Source: Hydrotalea sandarakina
Lineage (GTDB): Bacteria > Bacteroidota > Bacteroidia > Chitinophagales > Chitinophagaceae
Length of the DNA stretch: 64,000 nucleotides
NCBI RefSeq assembly: GCF_003254115.1
Contig: NZ_QKZV01000004.1
Span: forward strand, 248,001 to 312,000
Reading direction: 5' to 3'
Shown: in pieces, positions 34,706 through 44,055 of the stretch
Layout: each line of letters begins with the position of its first letter
Numbering within the stretch: the stretch's first letter is position 1
Made by a program: the position numbers and the translations under genes
The notes under the pieces: model-generated
What the model was told of the DNA's origin: nothing
What the model saw: only the letters and a program-made list of their open reading frames with translations
The model's database searches: none

Positions 34706-37072
34706 TTACTGCTGCACAATTCTAATTTTTGCATAATTCAACATAATCTTCTTTTCACCATTGTGCTGAAATTGAATGGTGGCAATGGGATTATGGGCAC
34801 CACCTTCAATTTTTACAATTTTGCCAAAACCAAATTTTTGATGTTCAACAGTTTGACCGGCCTCCATATCGTGTGGATCACTGGGTTCAAAATTGGCAGA
34901 AGGTATATGCTCCACCACTTTGGGCGGAGGAGGTGTAGCCGGCATGTATGAGGGTTTGCTGCTTGCTTTTTTCGCAGGGGGTGGCCCGTATTTTTTTTCA
35001 GCAGCATCTACATCGCTATAACCCATGCCCCTTTGCATACGAGCAAAGGCACTACCGTTATTAAAGCCGTTGCCTGCATTATTCCGAGCACCGCCACCCG
35101 CATAGGTTTTATCCAATAAACTATCCGGCATTTCTTCCAAAAAGCGGCTGGGCTCATTCTGCACCAAACTGCCAAATCGGTAGCGTGCATTGGCATAACT
35201 TAACCAAAGTTTTTCTTTAGCACGTGTTACGGCAACATAAAACAACCGACGTTCTTCTTCCAATTCTTCTCTTGAGTTTATACTCATGGCATTCGGAAAT
35301 AAGGTTTCTTCTATGCCACCCACAAACACACATTTAAATTCCAAACCTTTAGCAGCATGGATGGTCATTAGCTTTACAGAATCCGCATCAGGGTCATTGT
35401 CTTTATCCGCATCGGTTAATAATGTAATTTGTTGTAAATAGCTGCCCAATGATTTATCTACCATTTCGCCATCTTCATTATCGGGCATTTCGGTCCATTC
35501 TTTAATACTATTCAGCAATTCCTGTACGTTTTCATAACGGGCCAGGCCTTCTGTGGTTTTATCGTTAAACAATTCTTTTACCAAATTGGTGTGTTTTCCC
35601 ACCTGTACAGCAACATCGTATGCATTATTGGTTGCCATAAGGGTTTGAAAATACCGAATCATGGTGACGAAGTTTTGCATGGCTTCTAAAGTTGCTCCTT
35701 TAAAACCATTGGCAGCTGCCGATTGCAATACTTCAAACAAAGTAGTATTTTGTTCATTGGCAATAATTACGGCTTTTTCGAGTGATGTTTTTCCAATGCC
35801 CCGAACAGGGTAATTGATAATACGCTTTAAAGCTTCTTCATCTTTGGTGTTTACAATTAAACGCAAATAAGCAATGTAGTCTTTAATTTCTTTTCGTTGA
35901 TAGAAGCTTAATCCGCCATAAATTTTATAGGGAATACCCATACGCCGCAAGCTTTCTTCAAACGAACGGCTTTGAGCATTGGTTCGGTATAAAACAGCAA
36001 AATCTTTGTTTTCATAATGATTGCGCAATTTCTGTTCCTGAATGGTATCAGCCACAAATTTGCCTTCATCATTATCCGTCATGGTGCGTACCAGTTTAAT
36101 TTTTTCTCCGGTTGCATTTTCTGTCCATAACAACTTAGGAATTTGCCCTTTATTATTTTTAATTACCTCATTGGCCACTTTAATAATGGTATCGGTGCTT
36201 CGGTAGTTTTGCTCCAGCTTCACCAATTTTACATCATCATAATCTTTTTGAAACTGTAAAATATTTTCAATGGTGGCACCTCTAAAGCTGTAAATACTTT
36301 GAGCATCATCGCCCACCACGCAAATATTTTCATGCATGGCGGCCAACAACTTGGTAATTTGATACTGAACAGGATTGGTATCCTGATACTCATCAATCAG
36401 TATATACTTAAACTTGGTTTGGTATTTATGCAAGGCATCATGATGCGTCTTCAACAGTTCGTACATTTTCAACAAAAGGTCATCAAAATCCATTGCTCCA
36501 TTTTTAAAACAACGAGCCGCGTATGCTGCATAAATTTGAGCAATAGCCGGCCGATTGGCCCGCATATCTTCTTGCTGAATGTAATAATCCGTAGCATATT
36601 CAGCCGGACCCACCAACGCATTTTTAGCGGCTGAAATACGGTTGTGTACAATATTGGGCTTATAGTGTTTATCGTCTAAATTCAATTCATTGATCACTGT
36701 TTTTAATACCGAGCGACTATCATCCGTATCATAAATAGTGAAGTTAGCCGGGTAGCCTAATTTATGTGCTTCGCCCCGTAAAATGCGGGCAAATACACTA
36801 TGAAAAGTGCCTATGTACAAATTGCGGGCATCATTATTACCTAAAATTTTTTCAACCCGCTCCTTCATTTCTTGGGCCGCTTTATTGGTAAACGTTAAAG
36901 CCAAAATATTAAAAGCATCAACGCCATTGGCCATTAAATGGGCAATACGAGTGGTTAATACTTTTGTTTTTCCACTACCGGCACCGGCAATAATTAACAA
37001 CGGGCCATTAATGGTAGTAACCGCTTCGCGTTGAGGTTCATTCAATCCTTTTAAATAATGTGGTTCTGTCAT
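34706..37072 (-). CDS. pcrA: ATP-dependent DNA helicase PcrA/UvrD
   Basis: The 788-residue superfamily 1A helicase has every motif: LNEPQREAV (Q motif), Walker A AGAGSGKT at 29-36, ILIDEYQDTNPVQ near 223-235, VVGDDAQSIYSFRGA near 250-264, LEQNYRSTDTI near 284, TIHAAKGLEFKCVFVGGIEE near 565-584 and RRLFYVAVTRAKEKLWLSY near 605-623. Residues 650-720 are a low-complexity linker and the C-terminal 50 residues form the tudor-like domain (GQTVEHQKFGFGKIVKIEGG) that contacts RNA polymerase in PcrA. It acts in nucleotide excision repair and in replication-transcription conflicts. Confidence 0.96.
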   Translation of the reverse strand: MTEPHYLKGLNEPQREAVTTINGPLLIIAGAGSGKTKVLTTRIAHLMANGVDAFNILALTFTNKAAQEMKERVEKILGNNDARNLYIGTFHSVFARILRGEAHKLGYPANFTIYDTDDSRSVLKTVINELNLDDKHYKPNIVHNRISAAKNALVGPAEYATDYYIQQEDMRANRPAIAQIYAAYAARCFKNGAMDFDDLLLKMYELLKTHHDALHKYQTKFKYILIDEYQDTNPVQYQITKLLAAMHENICVVGDDAQSIYSFRGATIENILQFQKDYDDVKLVKLEQNYRSTDTIIKVANEVIKNNKGQIPKLLWTENATGEKIKLVRTMTDNDEGKFVADTIQEQKLRNHYENKDFAVLYRTNAQSRSFEESLRRMGIPYKIYGGLSFYQRKEIKDYIAYLRLIVNTKDEEALKRIINYPVRGIGKTSLEKAVIIANEQNTTLFEVLQSAAANGFKGATLEAMQNFVTMIRYFQTLMATNNAYDVAVQVGKHTNLVKELFNDKTTEGLARYENVQELLNSIKEWTEMPDNEDGEMVDKSLGSYLQQITLLTDADKDNDPDADSVKLMTIHAAKGLEFKCVFVGGIEETLFPNAMSINSREELEEERRLFYVAVTRAKEKLWLSYANARYRFGSLVQNEPSRFLEEMPDSLLDKTYAGGGARNNAGNGFNNGSAFARMQRGMGYSDVDAAEKKYGPPPAKKASSKPSYMPATPPPPKVVEHIPSANFEPSDPHDMEAGQTVEHQKFGFGKIVKIEGGAHNPIATIQFQHNGEKKIMLNYAKIRIVQQ

Positions 37073-37288
37073 TGGTTTCGTATTCGGCTTTTTGAAATTG
37101 AAGCTTGCAAAAATGGTTTATTGTGCATTAAGTTTATTCACAAAAGAAGGGTGTACTTTCTCCATTTCCGGGCTGCAATATAAAGGCAATGCTGCGTAAA
37201 AAGGTAGTATGTGCATATTCTTATTTTAAAAAATTCAACAACTCATTGGCATTTTTAAAACTATGTTTGTTGTAACTTGCCGCTTATT

Positions 37289-38335
37289 ATGAAACCCCAA
37301 TTATTTCTTCCGATTGCTTTTCAGCATTTAGCAACAGCCCCCGACAACATTATAGTTTTGGCAGGCGATATTGGTGGAACCAAAGCGAATATGGCTTTAT
37401 TTAAAGTAAATGGCAATGGCTTTACCACATTAAAAGAGCAACGCTACTCGAGCAAAAACTACCATTCCTTTCAGGAAATTTTGAACGATTTTTTAGCCGG
37501 GCAACCAACCCCTCAAAGGGTATGTTTATCGGTTGCAGGCCCTATTATTGAAGGCTCGGTAAAGTTTACCAACTTAAGTTGGGAAATTAATGCAAGAGAA
37601 ATCAGCAGTTTAATCAATAATTGCCCCGTAGCTATTTTGAACGATTTAGAAGCTACCGCTTACGGATTAGCAGCATTAAAACCCGATGAGGTACATATTT
37701 TACACAAGGGAAAAGATGAAACCCCCGGTAATATTGGCATTTTAGCCGCCGGTACCGGATTGGGTGAAGCAGGAATGTATTTTGATGGTAAAGCTTATCA
37801 TCCTTTTGCAACCGAGGGCGGGCATAGCGACTTTGCTCCCCGAACGCTTCAGGATATTGAATTGATGCATTTTTTGCTGGAAAAATACCCTAAACATGTT
37901 AGCTGGGAACGTTTATTAAGCGGTTTGGGCATTGAAAATATATGGGACTTTTTAACTCAAAGAGAAAAAAAACATTGTCCTTCGGATGTTGAAGCTACTA
38001 TTGTTTCAGCCACTGATAAAGCGGCTGCCATTAGCCATGCTGCTGCACAGGGAATTTGTCCTGTTTGTATAGAAGCTTTGGCCTTATTCAATCGCTATCT
38101 TTCCATTGAAGCAGCCAATTTAATTTTAAAATTCAAGGCTACAGGCGGCTTATACCTGGCCGGTGGCATTGCCCCTAAAGTACTTCCTTTGCTTAAACCC
38201 GAGGTTTGGGATGATACCTTTCAAAACAGTGGTCGCATGCGCCAATTATTAGCCGAAGTTACCGTTTATGTAGTGTTAAATCAACAAGCCCCCTTATTGG
38301 GTGCAGGCTATTACGCCTGGTTGGGTATGCAGTAA
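37289..38335 (+). CDS. glk: Glucokinase (Glk family)
   Basis: I choose the ATG at 37289 (MKPQLFLPIAF), giving 348 residues. The ATP-binding VLAGDIGGTKANMALF near 26-41 and the CLSVAGPIIEGSVKFTNLSWEI-type region near 77-99 match the Glk group rather than ROK kinases. AAGTGLGEAGMYFDG near 151-165 and FATEGGHSDFAPRTLQDIELMHFL near 172-195 are further family landmarks; no CxCGxxGC zinc motif of ROK proteins is present. It phosphorylates glucose to glucose-6-phosphate. TATGTTTG at 37262-37269 is a possible -7 promoter element. No sugar transport gene is adjacent. Confidence 0.92.
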   Translation: MKPQLFLPIAFQHLATAPDNIIVLAGDIGGTKANMALFKVNGNGFTTLKEQRYSSKNYHSFQEILNDFLAGQPTPQRVCLSVAGPIIEGSVKFTNLSWEINAREISSLINNCPVAILNDLEATAYGLAALKPDEVHILHKGKDETPGNIGILAAGTGLGEAGMYFDGKAYHPFATEGGHSDFAPRTLQDIELMHFLLEKYPKHVSWERLLSGLGIENIWDFLTQREKKHCPSDVEATIVSATDKAAAISHAAAQGICPVCIEALALFNRYLSIEAANLILKFKATGGLYLAGGIAPKVLPLLKPEVWDDTFQNSGRMRQLLAEVTVYVVLNQQAPLLGAGYYAWLGMQ

Positions 38336-38433
38336 TTTATTGTGTTTAATATGTTAATGAAAGGTTAATAAAATTGGCTGTTGGCACTACTTTTTCATGA
38401 TATGGATTAGTTTGCAGCTTTCAAGAATTTAAA

Positions 38434-39219
38434 ATGTGCGGTCCGATGATGAAGTTTTGCAAACAATCCATCCAATTTATCCTATTTGCTGTTACAATGT
38501 TTACCCTTTTCAGCTTTGCGCCGGGTAAAGCTTATGGCCCTACTGCCACTTCTAATAAAAGCAACGTTACCAAAAGTTCATTCAGTTTATACCAAAAATT
38601 GGCTTTGGCCGCAAAAGGGCTTTCCTATCAAGCATTTGAAATGGCCTACACCGGTATGCACGAATTATACGAGGCAGGCAAAATTCAAAATAATCAACTG
38701 CTAACCATCGTTGATTTTAGTTTACCCTCTACCCAAAAAAGATTATTTGTAATTGATGTAATAAAGGGGGCTTTATTGTTCAATACCTATGTAGCACATG
38801 GTAAAAATTCAGGTAAGTTAATGGCCACTCGGTTTTCAAACCGCCCCAACAGCTATGAAAGCAGTTTGGGATTTTATGTAACGGAAAATACTTATAAAGG
38901 AAAACATGGTTTTGCCCTTCGCTTAAATGGTTTAGAACCCGGCATTAATGATAACGCTTTGAACAGAGGCATTGTAATGCATGCGGCCAATTATGTAAAC
39001 GAACAATTTATTCGCATGCAGGGCTATTTGGGAAGAAGCGAAGGTTGCCCCGCATTGCCGCCAAAAATTACTTCAGCCATCATTAACACCATAAAAGAGG
39101 GTAGTTGTTTGTTTATATACAGCACTAACCAACAATACTTGGCACAATCAACCCTTGCACAGGCATTGCCGGACAGCCTTCTTCAAAACGCGGAAGTGAA
39201 TGCGGCCAATAGCCTTTAA
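38434..39219 (+). CDS. Murein L,D-transpeptidase catalytic domain family protein
   Basis: The 261-residue exported protein has a signal peptide in its first 30 residues; internal ATGs at 38446 and 38449 are also possible starts. The catalytic domain spans about 85-230. FVIDVIKGALLFNTYVAHGKNSGK near 105-128, FSNRPNSYESSLGFYVT near 134-150, IVMHAANYVNEQFI near 190-203 and the GRSEGCPALPP signature near 211-221 with the nucleophile Cys define a YkuD-related family found in Bacteroidota. It probably acts on peptidoglycan cross-links or on lipoprotein attachment in the periplasm. Confidence 0.88.
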   Translation: MCGPMMKFCKQSIQFILFAVTMFTLFSFAPGKAYGPTATSNKSNVTKSSFSLYQKLALAAKGLSYQAFEMAYTGMHELYEAGKIQNNQLLTIVDFSLPSTQKRLFVIDVIKGALLFNTYVAHGKNSGKLMATRFSNRPNSYESSLGFYVTENTYKGKHGFALRLNGLEPGINDNALNRGIVMHAANYVNEQFIRMQGYLGRSEGCPALPPKITSAIINTIKEGSCLFIYSTNQQYLAQSTLAQALPDSLLQNAEVNAANSL

Positions 39220-39410
39220 AGCTGCCACTTTCATGCCTATACCATTTTGATTAAGTTTGGTGCTTAACGCCCATGTCTTTTAGTGCCCCATGGTTATTGT
39301 ATATATTGGCAGTGCATTGCCTGCAAACATATTTTTCCACAATTTGTGCAATAAATTTATTCCCCTATTTTTGCCATCCTTATAAAAATTTCTTACTAAC
39401 AATTATAATT

Positions 39411-41510
39411 ATGTCTGTTATTCAACGCATACGCGACAAAGGTGCCTGGTTTATTTTCGGCATTATTGCATTAGCATTATTGGCGTTCATTTTACAAGAT
39501 GGTTCTTTTCGCCGGGGTAATTTCTTTTCTAACACAACGGTAATTGGTAAAGTAAATGGCCAAAAAATTGAACGTGCCGATTTTGAAGAAAAGGTAAGCA
39601 TGTATGGCGGTCGTGGTGCCAATCGTGAACAGGTGATTGCGCAACTGTGGAATAATGAAGTTGCCAGTATTATAATGGAACAGCAATACAAAAAATTGGG
39701 ATTAACCATTACACCGAAAGAGGTTAGCGATATTTTATTTAATCCTGTTACTTCTCCTTTAAAGCGTGAATTTACCGACCCTAAAACAGGTATGTTTATG
39801 GTGGATGAGGCCAAAGCTGCTTTCGATAGATTGAAAAAATCGAGAAATGCACAAGAAATGGCACAAGTGGAAGAGGCTTATATAAAACCGGCCATTCAGC
39901 AAGCCTTACAAGCTAAATACCAAGCTTTATTACAGCAAGCCATGTACGTTCCAAAATGGTTGGTGAATAAAACTGTAGAAGATAATAATCTTTTATCTAA
40001 TGTTTCCTATGTTTATGCACCTTATAGTGCCATTCCTGATTCTAGCGTTAAAGTAAGTGATGATGAAATTATGGCCTATGCCAACAAACACAAAGACGAA
40101 TATAAACGCGACGAGGAAACACGTAATATTGCTTATGTAACTTTTAATGCAGATCCAAGCTCAGCCGACTCATTGGCTGCTTTTAATGCTGTTTTGGCCA
40201 AAAAAGCTGAATTAGCTTCCAACACAAATATTAATACTTTTTTTGCCCAAAATACATCTGATTTACCTTACTACGACGGCTATATTTCTAAAAATCAAAT
40301 ACACCAAAAAAGCATTGATTCTATTGTAAAATTACCCGTAAATGGTGTGTATGGCCCTTATTTGGATGGCAATGAATATGTAATTGCAAAACTGATTGCC
40401 GTAAAACAATTACCCGATTCAGCCAAAGTGCGCCATATTTTAGTGGCTACGCATCAACAAGACCCTCAAACCGGTGTTTTACAAAGAGTAAGAGATGACA
40501 GTACAGCCCGTAAAATTATGGACACTGTTGAAATGCAATTAAAAGCCGGCGTTCCTTTCGATTCTGTGGCAATGAAATATTCTGATGATGGGAATAAGAA
40601 TACCGGTGGCGTTTACGATTATTTTACTACCGGCCGTATGGTGCCCACTTTTAATGACTTCAGCTTTTTAAATCCTGTTGGAACCAAAGGAGTAATTACT
40701 ACCGAATATGGTTTACACTATGTTGAGGTTTTAGGTCAAAAAGGTTCTTCGCCTGCCTATAAAATTGCTTATTATGCTAAGCCCATTACCATTAGCAATG
40801 AAACCGATGCTGCTGCCGTTAGTGCCGCTGCTCAGTTTGTTTCGCTTAGCAAAAACAAAAAAGAGTTTGAAGCTACTGCTGCTAAAATGAACAAACCCAT
40901 TGCAACAGCCGACGATATTAAAGAAAACGATTACACTATTCCTAATTTAGGCGATAGCCGTCAATTGGTTCGTTGGATATATGAGCACAGTGTAGGCGAT
41001 GTGGATCAAGATCCCGTTCGTATCGGTAACAACTATGTTGTTCCCTTAATCACTGCCGATATTAAACCGGGCTTACCTCCTGCTTCAATTCTTAGACCCA
41101 TGATTGAGCCCATTGTTCGCAATGAAAAGAAAGCCAAAATATTATTAGATACTAAGTTCAAATCCGGCAACGATTTAAATGCTTATGCTAGCGCAACCGG
41201 CACACAGGTTCAAAAAGCAGATAGCATTTCCTTCAGTGCACCGTTTATTACCGGTATAGGCAACGATGCTAAGTTTACCGGTGCATCATTTAACAAAGCT
41301 TATTTGAATAAAGTAACTCCCCCAATTGCAGGTACTAACGGTGTATTTGCCATTCAAATTAATGCCATTAGCAGCAAACCAACAACCCCCGATGAGACGC
41401 AGGGCGTTAAGCAAACTTTATTGCAATCATTGCGTATGGCTATTTATCGCGGTATGGATGCATTACGTAAAACTGCCGTTGTTAAAGATTACCGCAGTCA
41501 ATTCTATTAA
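39411..41510 (+). CDS. SurA/PpiD-like peptidyl-prolyl isomerase, membrane-anchored foldase
   Basis: The ATG at 39411 (MSVIQRIRDKGAWFIFGII) gives 699 residues and a single N-terminal transmembrane segment (about 12-30), as in PpiD. A SurA-N-like chaperone region (VIGKVNGQKIERADFEEKV near 43-61) follows. The parvulin rotamase domain lies at about 338-445, with KVRHILVATHQ, FDSVAMKYSDDGNKNTGGVYDYFTTGRMVPTF-type core and YGLHYVEVLG. A further PPIase-like region and chaperone helices complete the chain. It folds outer-membrane and periplasmic proteins. A strong terminator follows 22 bp after the stop. Confidence 0.92.
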   Translation: MSVIQRIRDKGAWFIFGIIALALLAFILQDGSFRRGNFFSNTTVIGKVNGQKIERADFEEKVSMYGGRGANREQVIAQLWNNEVASIIMEQQYKKLGLTITPKEVSDILFNPVTSPLKREFTDPKTGMFMVDEAKAAFDRLKKSRNAQEMAQVEEAYIKPAIQQALQAKYQALLQQAMYVPKWLVNKTVEDNNLLSNVSYVYAPYSAIPDSSVKVSDDEIMAYANKHKDEYKRDEETRNIAYVTFNADPSSADSLAAFNAVLAKKAELASNTNINTFFAQNTSDLPYYDGYISKNQIHQKSIDSIVKLPVNGVYGPYLDGNEYVIAKLIAVKQLPDSAKVRHILVATHQQDPQTGVLQRVRDDSTARKIMDTVEMQLKAGVPFDSVAMKYSDDGNKNTGGVYDYFTTGRMVPTFNDFSFLNPVGTKGVITTEYGLHYVEVLGQKGSSPAYKIAYYAKPITISNETDAAAVSAAAQFVSLSKNKKEFEATAAKMNKPIATADDIKENDYTIPNLGDSRQLVRWIYEHSVGDVDQDPVRIGNNYVVPLITADIKPGLPPASILRPMIEPIVRNEKKAKILLDTKFKSGNDLNAYASATGTQVQKADSISFSAPFITGIGNDAKFTGASFNKAYLNKVTPPIAGTNGVFAIQINAISSKPTTPDETQGVKQTLLQSLRMAIYRGMDALRKTAVVKDYRSQFY

Positions 41511-41532
41511 TTGCTTCAACAAAATCATAGGC

Positions 41533-41566
41533 AAAGGCCTTCGGATGAATTCCGGAGGCCTTTTTT
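41533..41566 (+). terminator. Intrinsic terminator after the PpiD-like gene
   Basis: AAAGGCCT and CGG on the left arm pair with CCG and AGGCCTTT on the right around a 7-base loop, with one internal mismatch, followed by a T-tract (TTTTTT, 41561-41566). This is the strongest terminator in the window. Confidence 0.8.
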
Positions 41567-41601
41567 AACGTATGTAGTAATGCCCTACGGGCGGAATTGG
41601 G

Positions 41602-41609
41602 TATCTTTG
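41602..41609 (+). promoter_or_regulatory. Possible -7 element of the DUF2480 gene
   Basis: TATCTTTG matches TAnnTTTG and lies 4 bases before the ATG at 41614, directly after the terminator of the preceding gene. The spacing implies a near-leaderless mRNA. The upstream TTTG element is not evident. Confidence 0.4.
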
Positions 41610-41613
41610 CATC

Positions 41614-42138
41614 ATGAATAGTTTGCATATGGACACAGCACCCATTGTTAATAAAGTAGCAGAAAGTGGTTTAATAACCTTAGACCCGGCAGATTTTGCC
41701 CCGAAACAGTCGGTGTTGTCATTCGATTTAAAAGACTATTTATTCATGGGGCTTATTTTAAAAGAAAAAGATTTTAGAGCTGCCCTGCAACAAATCAATT
41801 GGTCGAACTATGATGGTGCTGTTGTTGCCGTATTTTGTTCTGCCGATGCCATTATACCCATGTGGGCATATATGTTGGTAGCCACTTATTTAACCCCGGT
41901 TGCTCGAAAAGTTTTTTTTGGTACACCCGAACAAGCTTTTGAACAAGCTTGGTTACAAAATATTCAGGCATTACCAGTGGTTGAGTTTACAGATAAAAGA
42001 GTGGTGATTAAAGGTTGTGGCGATTTACCGGTTTCGGCTGCTGTTTATTTAACATTGACCAACCTTTTGCAACCGGTGGCAAAAAGTATTATGTACGGTG
42101 AACCATGCAGTACCGTACCCGTTTATAAGAAAAAATAA
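41614..42138 (+). CDS. DUF2480 family protein
   Basis: A 174-residue soluble protein of a family restricted largely to Bacteroidota. Conserved blocks are IVNKVAESGLITLDPADF near 11-28, FDLKDYLFMGLILKEKDFRAAL near 37-58, VAVFCSADAIIPMWAYMLVA near 71-90 and VVIKGCGDLPVSAAVYLTLTNLLQPVAKSIMYGEPCSTVPVYKK-type C-terminus. Three conserved cysteines (near residues 75, 132 and 165) suggest possible metal binding, although this is not established. No function is known. It starts a short plus-strand run with the following lipocalin-like lipoprotein. Confidence 0.9.
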   Translation: MNSLHMDTAPIVNKVAESGLITLDPADFAPKQSVLSFDLKDYLFMGLILKEKDFRAALQQINWSNYDGAVVAVFCSADAIIPMWAYMLVATYLTPVARKVFFGTPEQAFEQAWLQNIQALPVVEFTDKRVVIKGCGDLPVSAAVYLTLTNLLQPVAKSIMYGEPCSTVPVYKKK

Positions 42139-42150
42139 AACCGTTTGATT

Positions 42151-42546
42151 ATGAAACAATTCAACAAAATTTATTTAGTATTAATTGCTGCTATTGCTTT
42201 AGGCAGCTGTACATTACAGCAACGCCTTACCGGCACCTGGAATATTGTAAAATTTCAGGAAACCAACATTAGCCAGCAAAATGCTTCAGCCAGTAATGTA
42301 GGCACCATTCAGTTCAAAAAAGATGGTACAGGTGTAAAATCGTTAAGTTATTCTATTTTGGGTAACCAAACCAACGATCAAAAACCATTTACTTGGACCA
42401 TCAATGGAAATAATGTTACCCTGAATAGTGAGAATGCACAATTTCCAAAATCATGGATTATTGTAACCAACAAAGCAAAATACCAAGTTTGGAAAACAAC
42501 CGATGGACAAGGTAATATTCAAAAAATGGAATTGAAAAAGCAATAA
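42151..42546 (+). CDS. Lipocalin-like lipoprotein
   Basis: From the ATG at 42151 the product is 131 residues. AAIALGSC near residue 14-21 is a lipobox, so the protein is a probable lipoprotein. The mature part begins with LTGTWNIVKFQE (G-x-W lipocalin start), followed by TIQFKKDGTGVKSLSYSIL, FTWTINGNNVTLNSEN and YQVWKTTDGQGNIQKMELKK, all strand-like. This is the short lipocalin-like DUF4923/DUF5004 style of fold common in Bacteroidota. No ligand is known. A hairpin terminator lies just downstream. Confidence 0.72.
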   Translation: MKQFNKIYLVLIAAIALGSCTLQQRLTGTWNIVKFQETNISQQNASASNVGTIQFKKDGTGVKSLSYSILGNQTNDQKPFTWTINGNNVTLNSENAQFPKSWIIVTNKAKYQVWKTTDGQGNIQKMELKKQ

Positions 42547-42569
42547 GTTATACCCCAATTTTTCTTCTG

Positions 42570-42607
42570 AAAGCGGTAGTTGGTTTTAAACAAGCTGCCG
42601 CTTTTTT
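42570..42607 (+). terminator. Terminator between convergent genes
   Basis: AAAGCGG (42570-42576) pairs with CCGCTTT (42598-42604), and an inner GTTTTAAAC self-complementary segment extends the structure; a T-tract TTTTTT follows. It sits between the lipoprotein gene and the HxlR gene on the opposite strand. Confidence 0.6.
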
Positions 42608-42611
42608 AATT

Positions 42612-42977
42612 TTATTGAATGTTTCTGATAATCGTTTCATCAATCCCAAATTCCTGCATTAAATGAATACCGTAATTTCTGATTACTTCAATTACGCTTA
42701 TGGCAGCTAGCCCTCTTTCCGTAATGGAGTATTCCACTTTTGGGGGTACAGCAGCATAAACAACTCGGTTAATAAACCCTTCTTCTTCCAATACCTTTAA
42801 CTGGCTGCTCAACATTTTATGGGTTATATGGGGAATATCATTCTTCAATTCGCCATACCGAAACGTTTTATTTTTTAATCGCCATAATATGGGGATTTTC
42901 CAGGTGCCGCCAATGCGGTCCATTGCAAACTCAACAGGGTTATAATAAAGCTTTTTTTTATAAATAAACTCGGGCAT
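42612..42977 (-). CDS. HxlR family transcriptional regulator
   Basis: The 121-residue winged-helix regulator matches HxlR: NPVEFAMDRIGGTWKIPILWRL near 14-35, FRYGELKNDIPHITHKMLSSQLKVLEEEGFI-type recognition region near 39-69 and VEYSITERGLAAISVIE near 81-97. Many redox-sensing HxlR proteins carry a cysteine just before the PVE motif; here that position is Asn (YYNPVEF), so thiol sensing is not expected. It is divergent from a DJ-1/PfpI gene and an NADP-oxidoreductase gene, which it may regulate from the 200-bp intergenic region. Confidence 0.92.
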   Translation of the reverse strand: MPEFIYKKKLYYNPVEFAMDRIGGTWKIPILWRLKNKTFRYGELKNDIPHITHKMLSSQLKVLEEEGFINRVVYAAVPPKVEYSITERGLAAISVIEVIRNYGIHLMQEFGIDETIIRNIQ

Positions 42978-43177
42978 ACAACTATTTCAAAATTAATAAT
43001 ACAGTTTATCAACACCGTTCATACTGCACAATAAAAGTGCTTGCAGTTAAGATAGGCAAAATACCCATACTTTCCTAAAAGTGAGTACCACACAAATTGG
43101 TAAGTAAAGAAAAAATAGCATAGTATAAAACACCTTTGCTTTTGAAAATTTATTCATCACCTTCAAACGCAAACACA

Positions 43178-43942
43178 ATGAAAAATTATGTAGAAAAAAC
43201 ACAGTATGTTCATCAGCATGGTGCAACACCAAAAGGAAAAATTTTAATGGTTGCAAGTTCGCCGGCTATATCCACCCAAACCGGATGGCCTATTGGTTTT
43301 TGGGCTGCCGAATTGACGCATCCTTTATTGGTGTTACAAGAAGCTGGTTATGCTATTGAATTGGCTTCCACAGAGGGTGGCCGCATTGAAATGGATACCT
43401 ACTCTAATCCCACAGACAGCAGTGGTTATTCCGCAAACGATATTATTACCTTAGGCTACTTGCAAAAACCGGAATTTCAGCAAATGCTCAACCATACATT
43501 AAAGCTTTCATCGGTGCAGGTAAATGATTATGATGCCTTATTTTTAGTAGGAGGTCAAGGACCTATGTACACGTTTAAAGGCAATACGAGTTTACAGAAT
43601 TTGTTGGTTGCTTTTTATGAAAACAATAAACCAGTTGCGGCTGTTTGTCATGCTACTACTGTTTTGTTAGAAGCCAAAGATTCAAACGGGGCATTGTTAG
43701 TAAAAGGAAAAAGCTGGACCGGTTTTGCCAATTCAGAAGAGGATTTTGCTGACCAAGCAGTAGGCATGAAAATTCAACCTTATAGAATAGAAGAAGAAGC
43801 TAAAAAAATAGCTGACACTACATTTAAAGTGGCACCGGCATTTACATCATTTGCTATTAGAGATGGCTTATTGATTACCGGACAACAGCAAAATTCAGGC
43901 GCAGCAGCAGCAAGCTTATTAATTGAAGCGTTAAACAATTAA
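43178..43942 (+). CDS. DJ-1/PfpI family protein (Hsp31/HchA-like)
   Basis: The ATG at 43178 (MKNYVEKTQYVHQHG) gives 254 residues. The glutamine-amidotransferase-like fold has GFWAAELTHPLLVLQEAGYAIELASTEGG-type start near 47-75 (with the conserved Glu), YDALFLVGGQGPMYTF near 118-133 and PVAAVCHATTVLLEA near 155-169 with the nucleophile Cys in VCHAT. Such proteins act as glyoxalases, deglycases or chaperones. With the HxlR regulator upstream and the NADP oxidoreductase downstream this could be an electrophile-response cluster. Confidence 0.88.
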   Translation: MKNYVEKTQYVHQHGATPKGKILMVASSPAISTQTGWPIGFWAAELTHPLLVLQEAGYAIELASTEGGRIEMDTYSNPTDSSGYSANDIITLGYLQKPEFQQMLNHTLKLSSVQVNDYDALFLVGGQGPMYTFKGNTSLQNLLVAFYENNKPVAAVCHATTVLLEAKDSNGALLVKGKSWTGFANSEEDFADQAVGMKIQPYRIEEEAKKIADTTFKVAPAFTSFAIRDGLLITGQQQNSGAAAASLLIEALNN

Positions 43943-44055
43943 AGTAGCCAACTGTATTTTCTTGTTAGCAACTGCACAACAGTAACCATTATCTAAATGG
44001 GTATGGTTAGTGTTTGTTCAACAGCCTATTTATTAACCATTAAAAAAAGCAACTT

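Noticed and set aside
37118-37216. A 32-codon minus-strand frame upstream of pcrA (MHILPFYAALPLYC...)
   Set aside because: The composition looks protein-like but it is short, has no recognised relative and no start signal; it might be a gene remnant.
39273-39410. Longer N-terminus for the PpiD-like protein from an upstream ATG
   Set aside because: The extra 46 residues are unconserved in character and would put the membrane anchor in an unusual position; ATG at 39411 gives a normal PpiD start.
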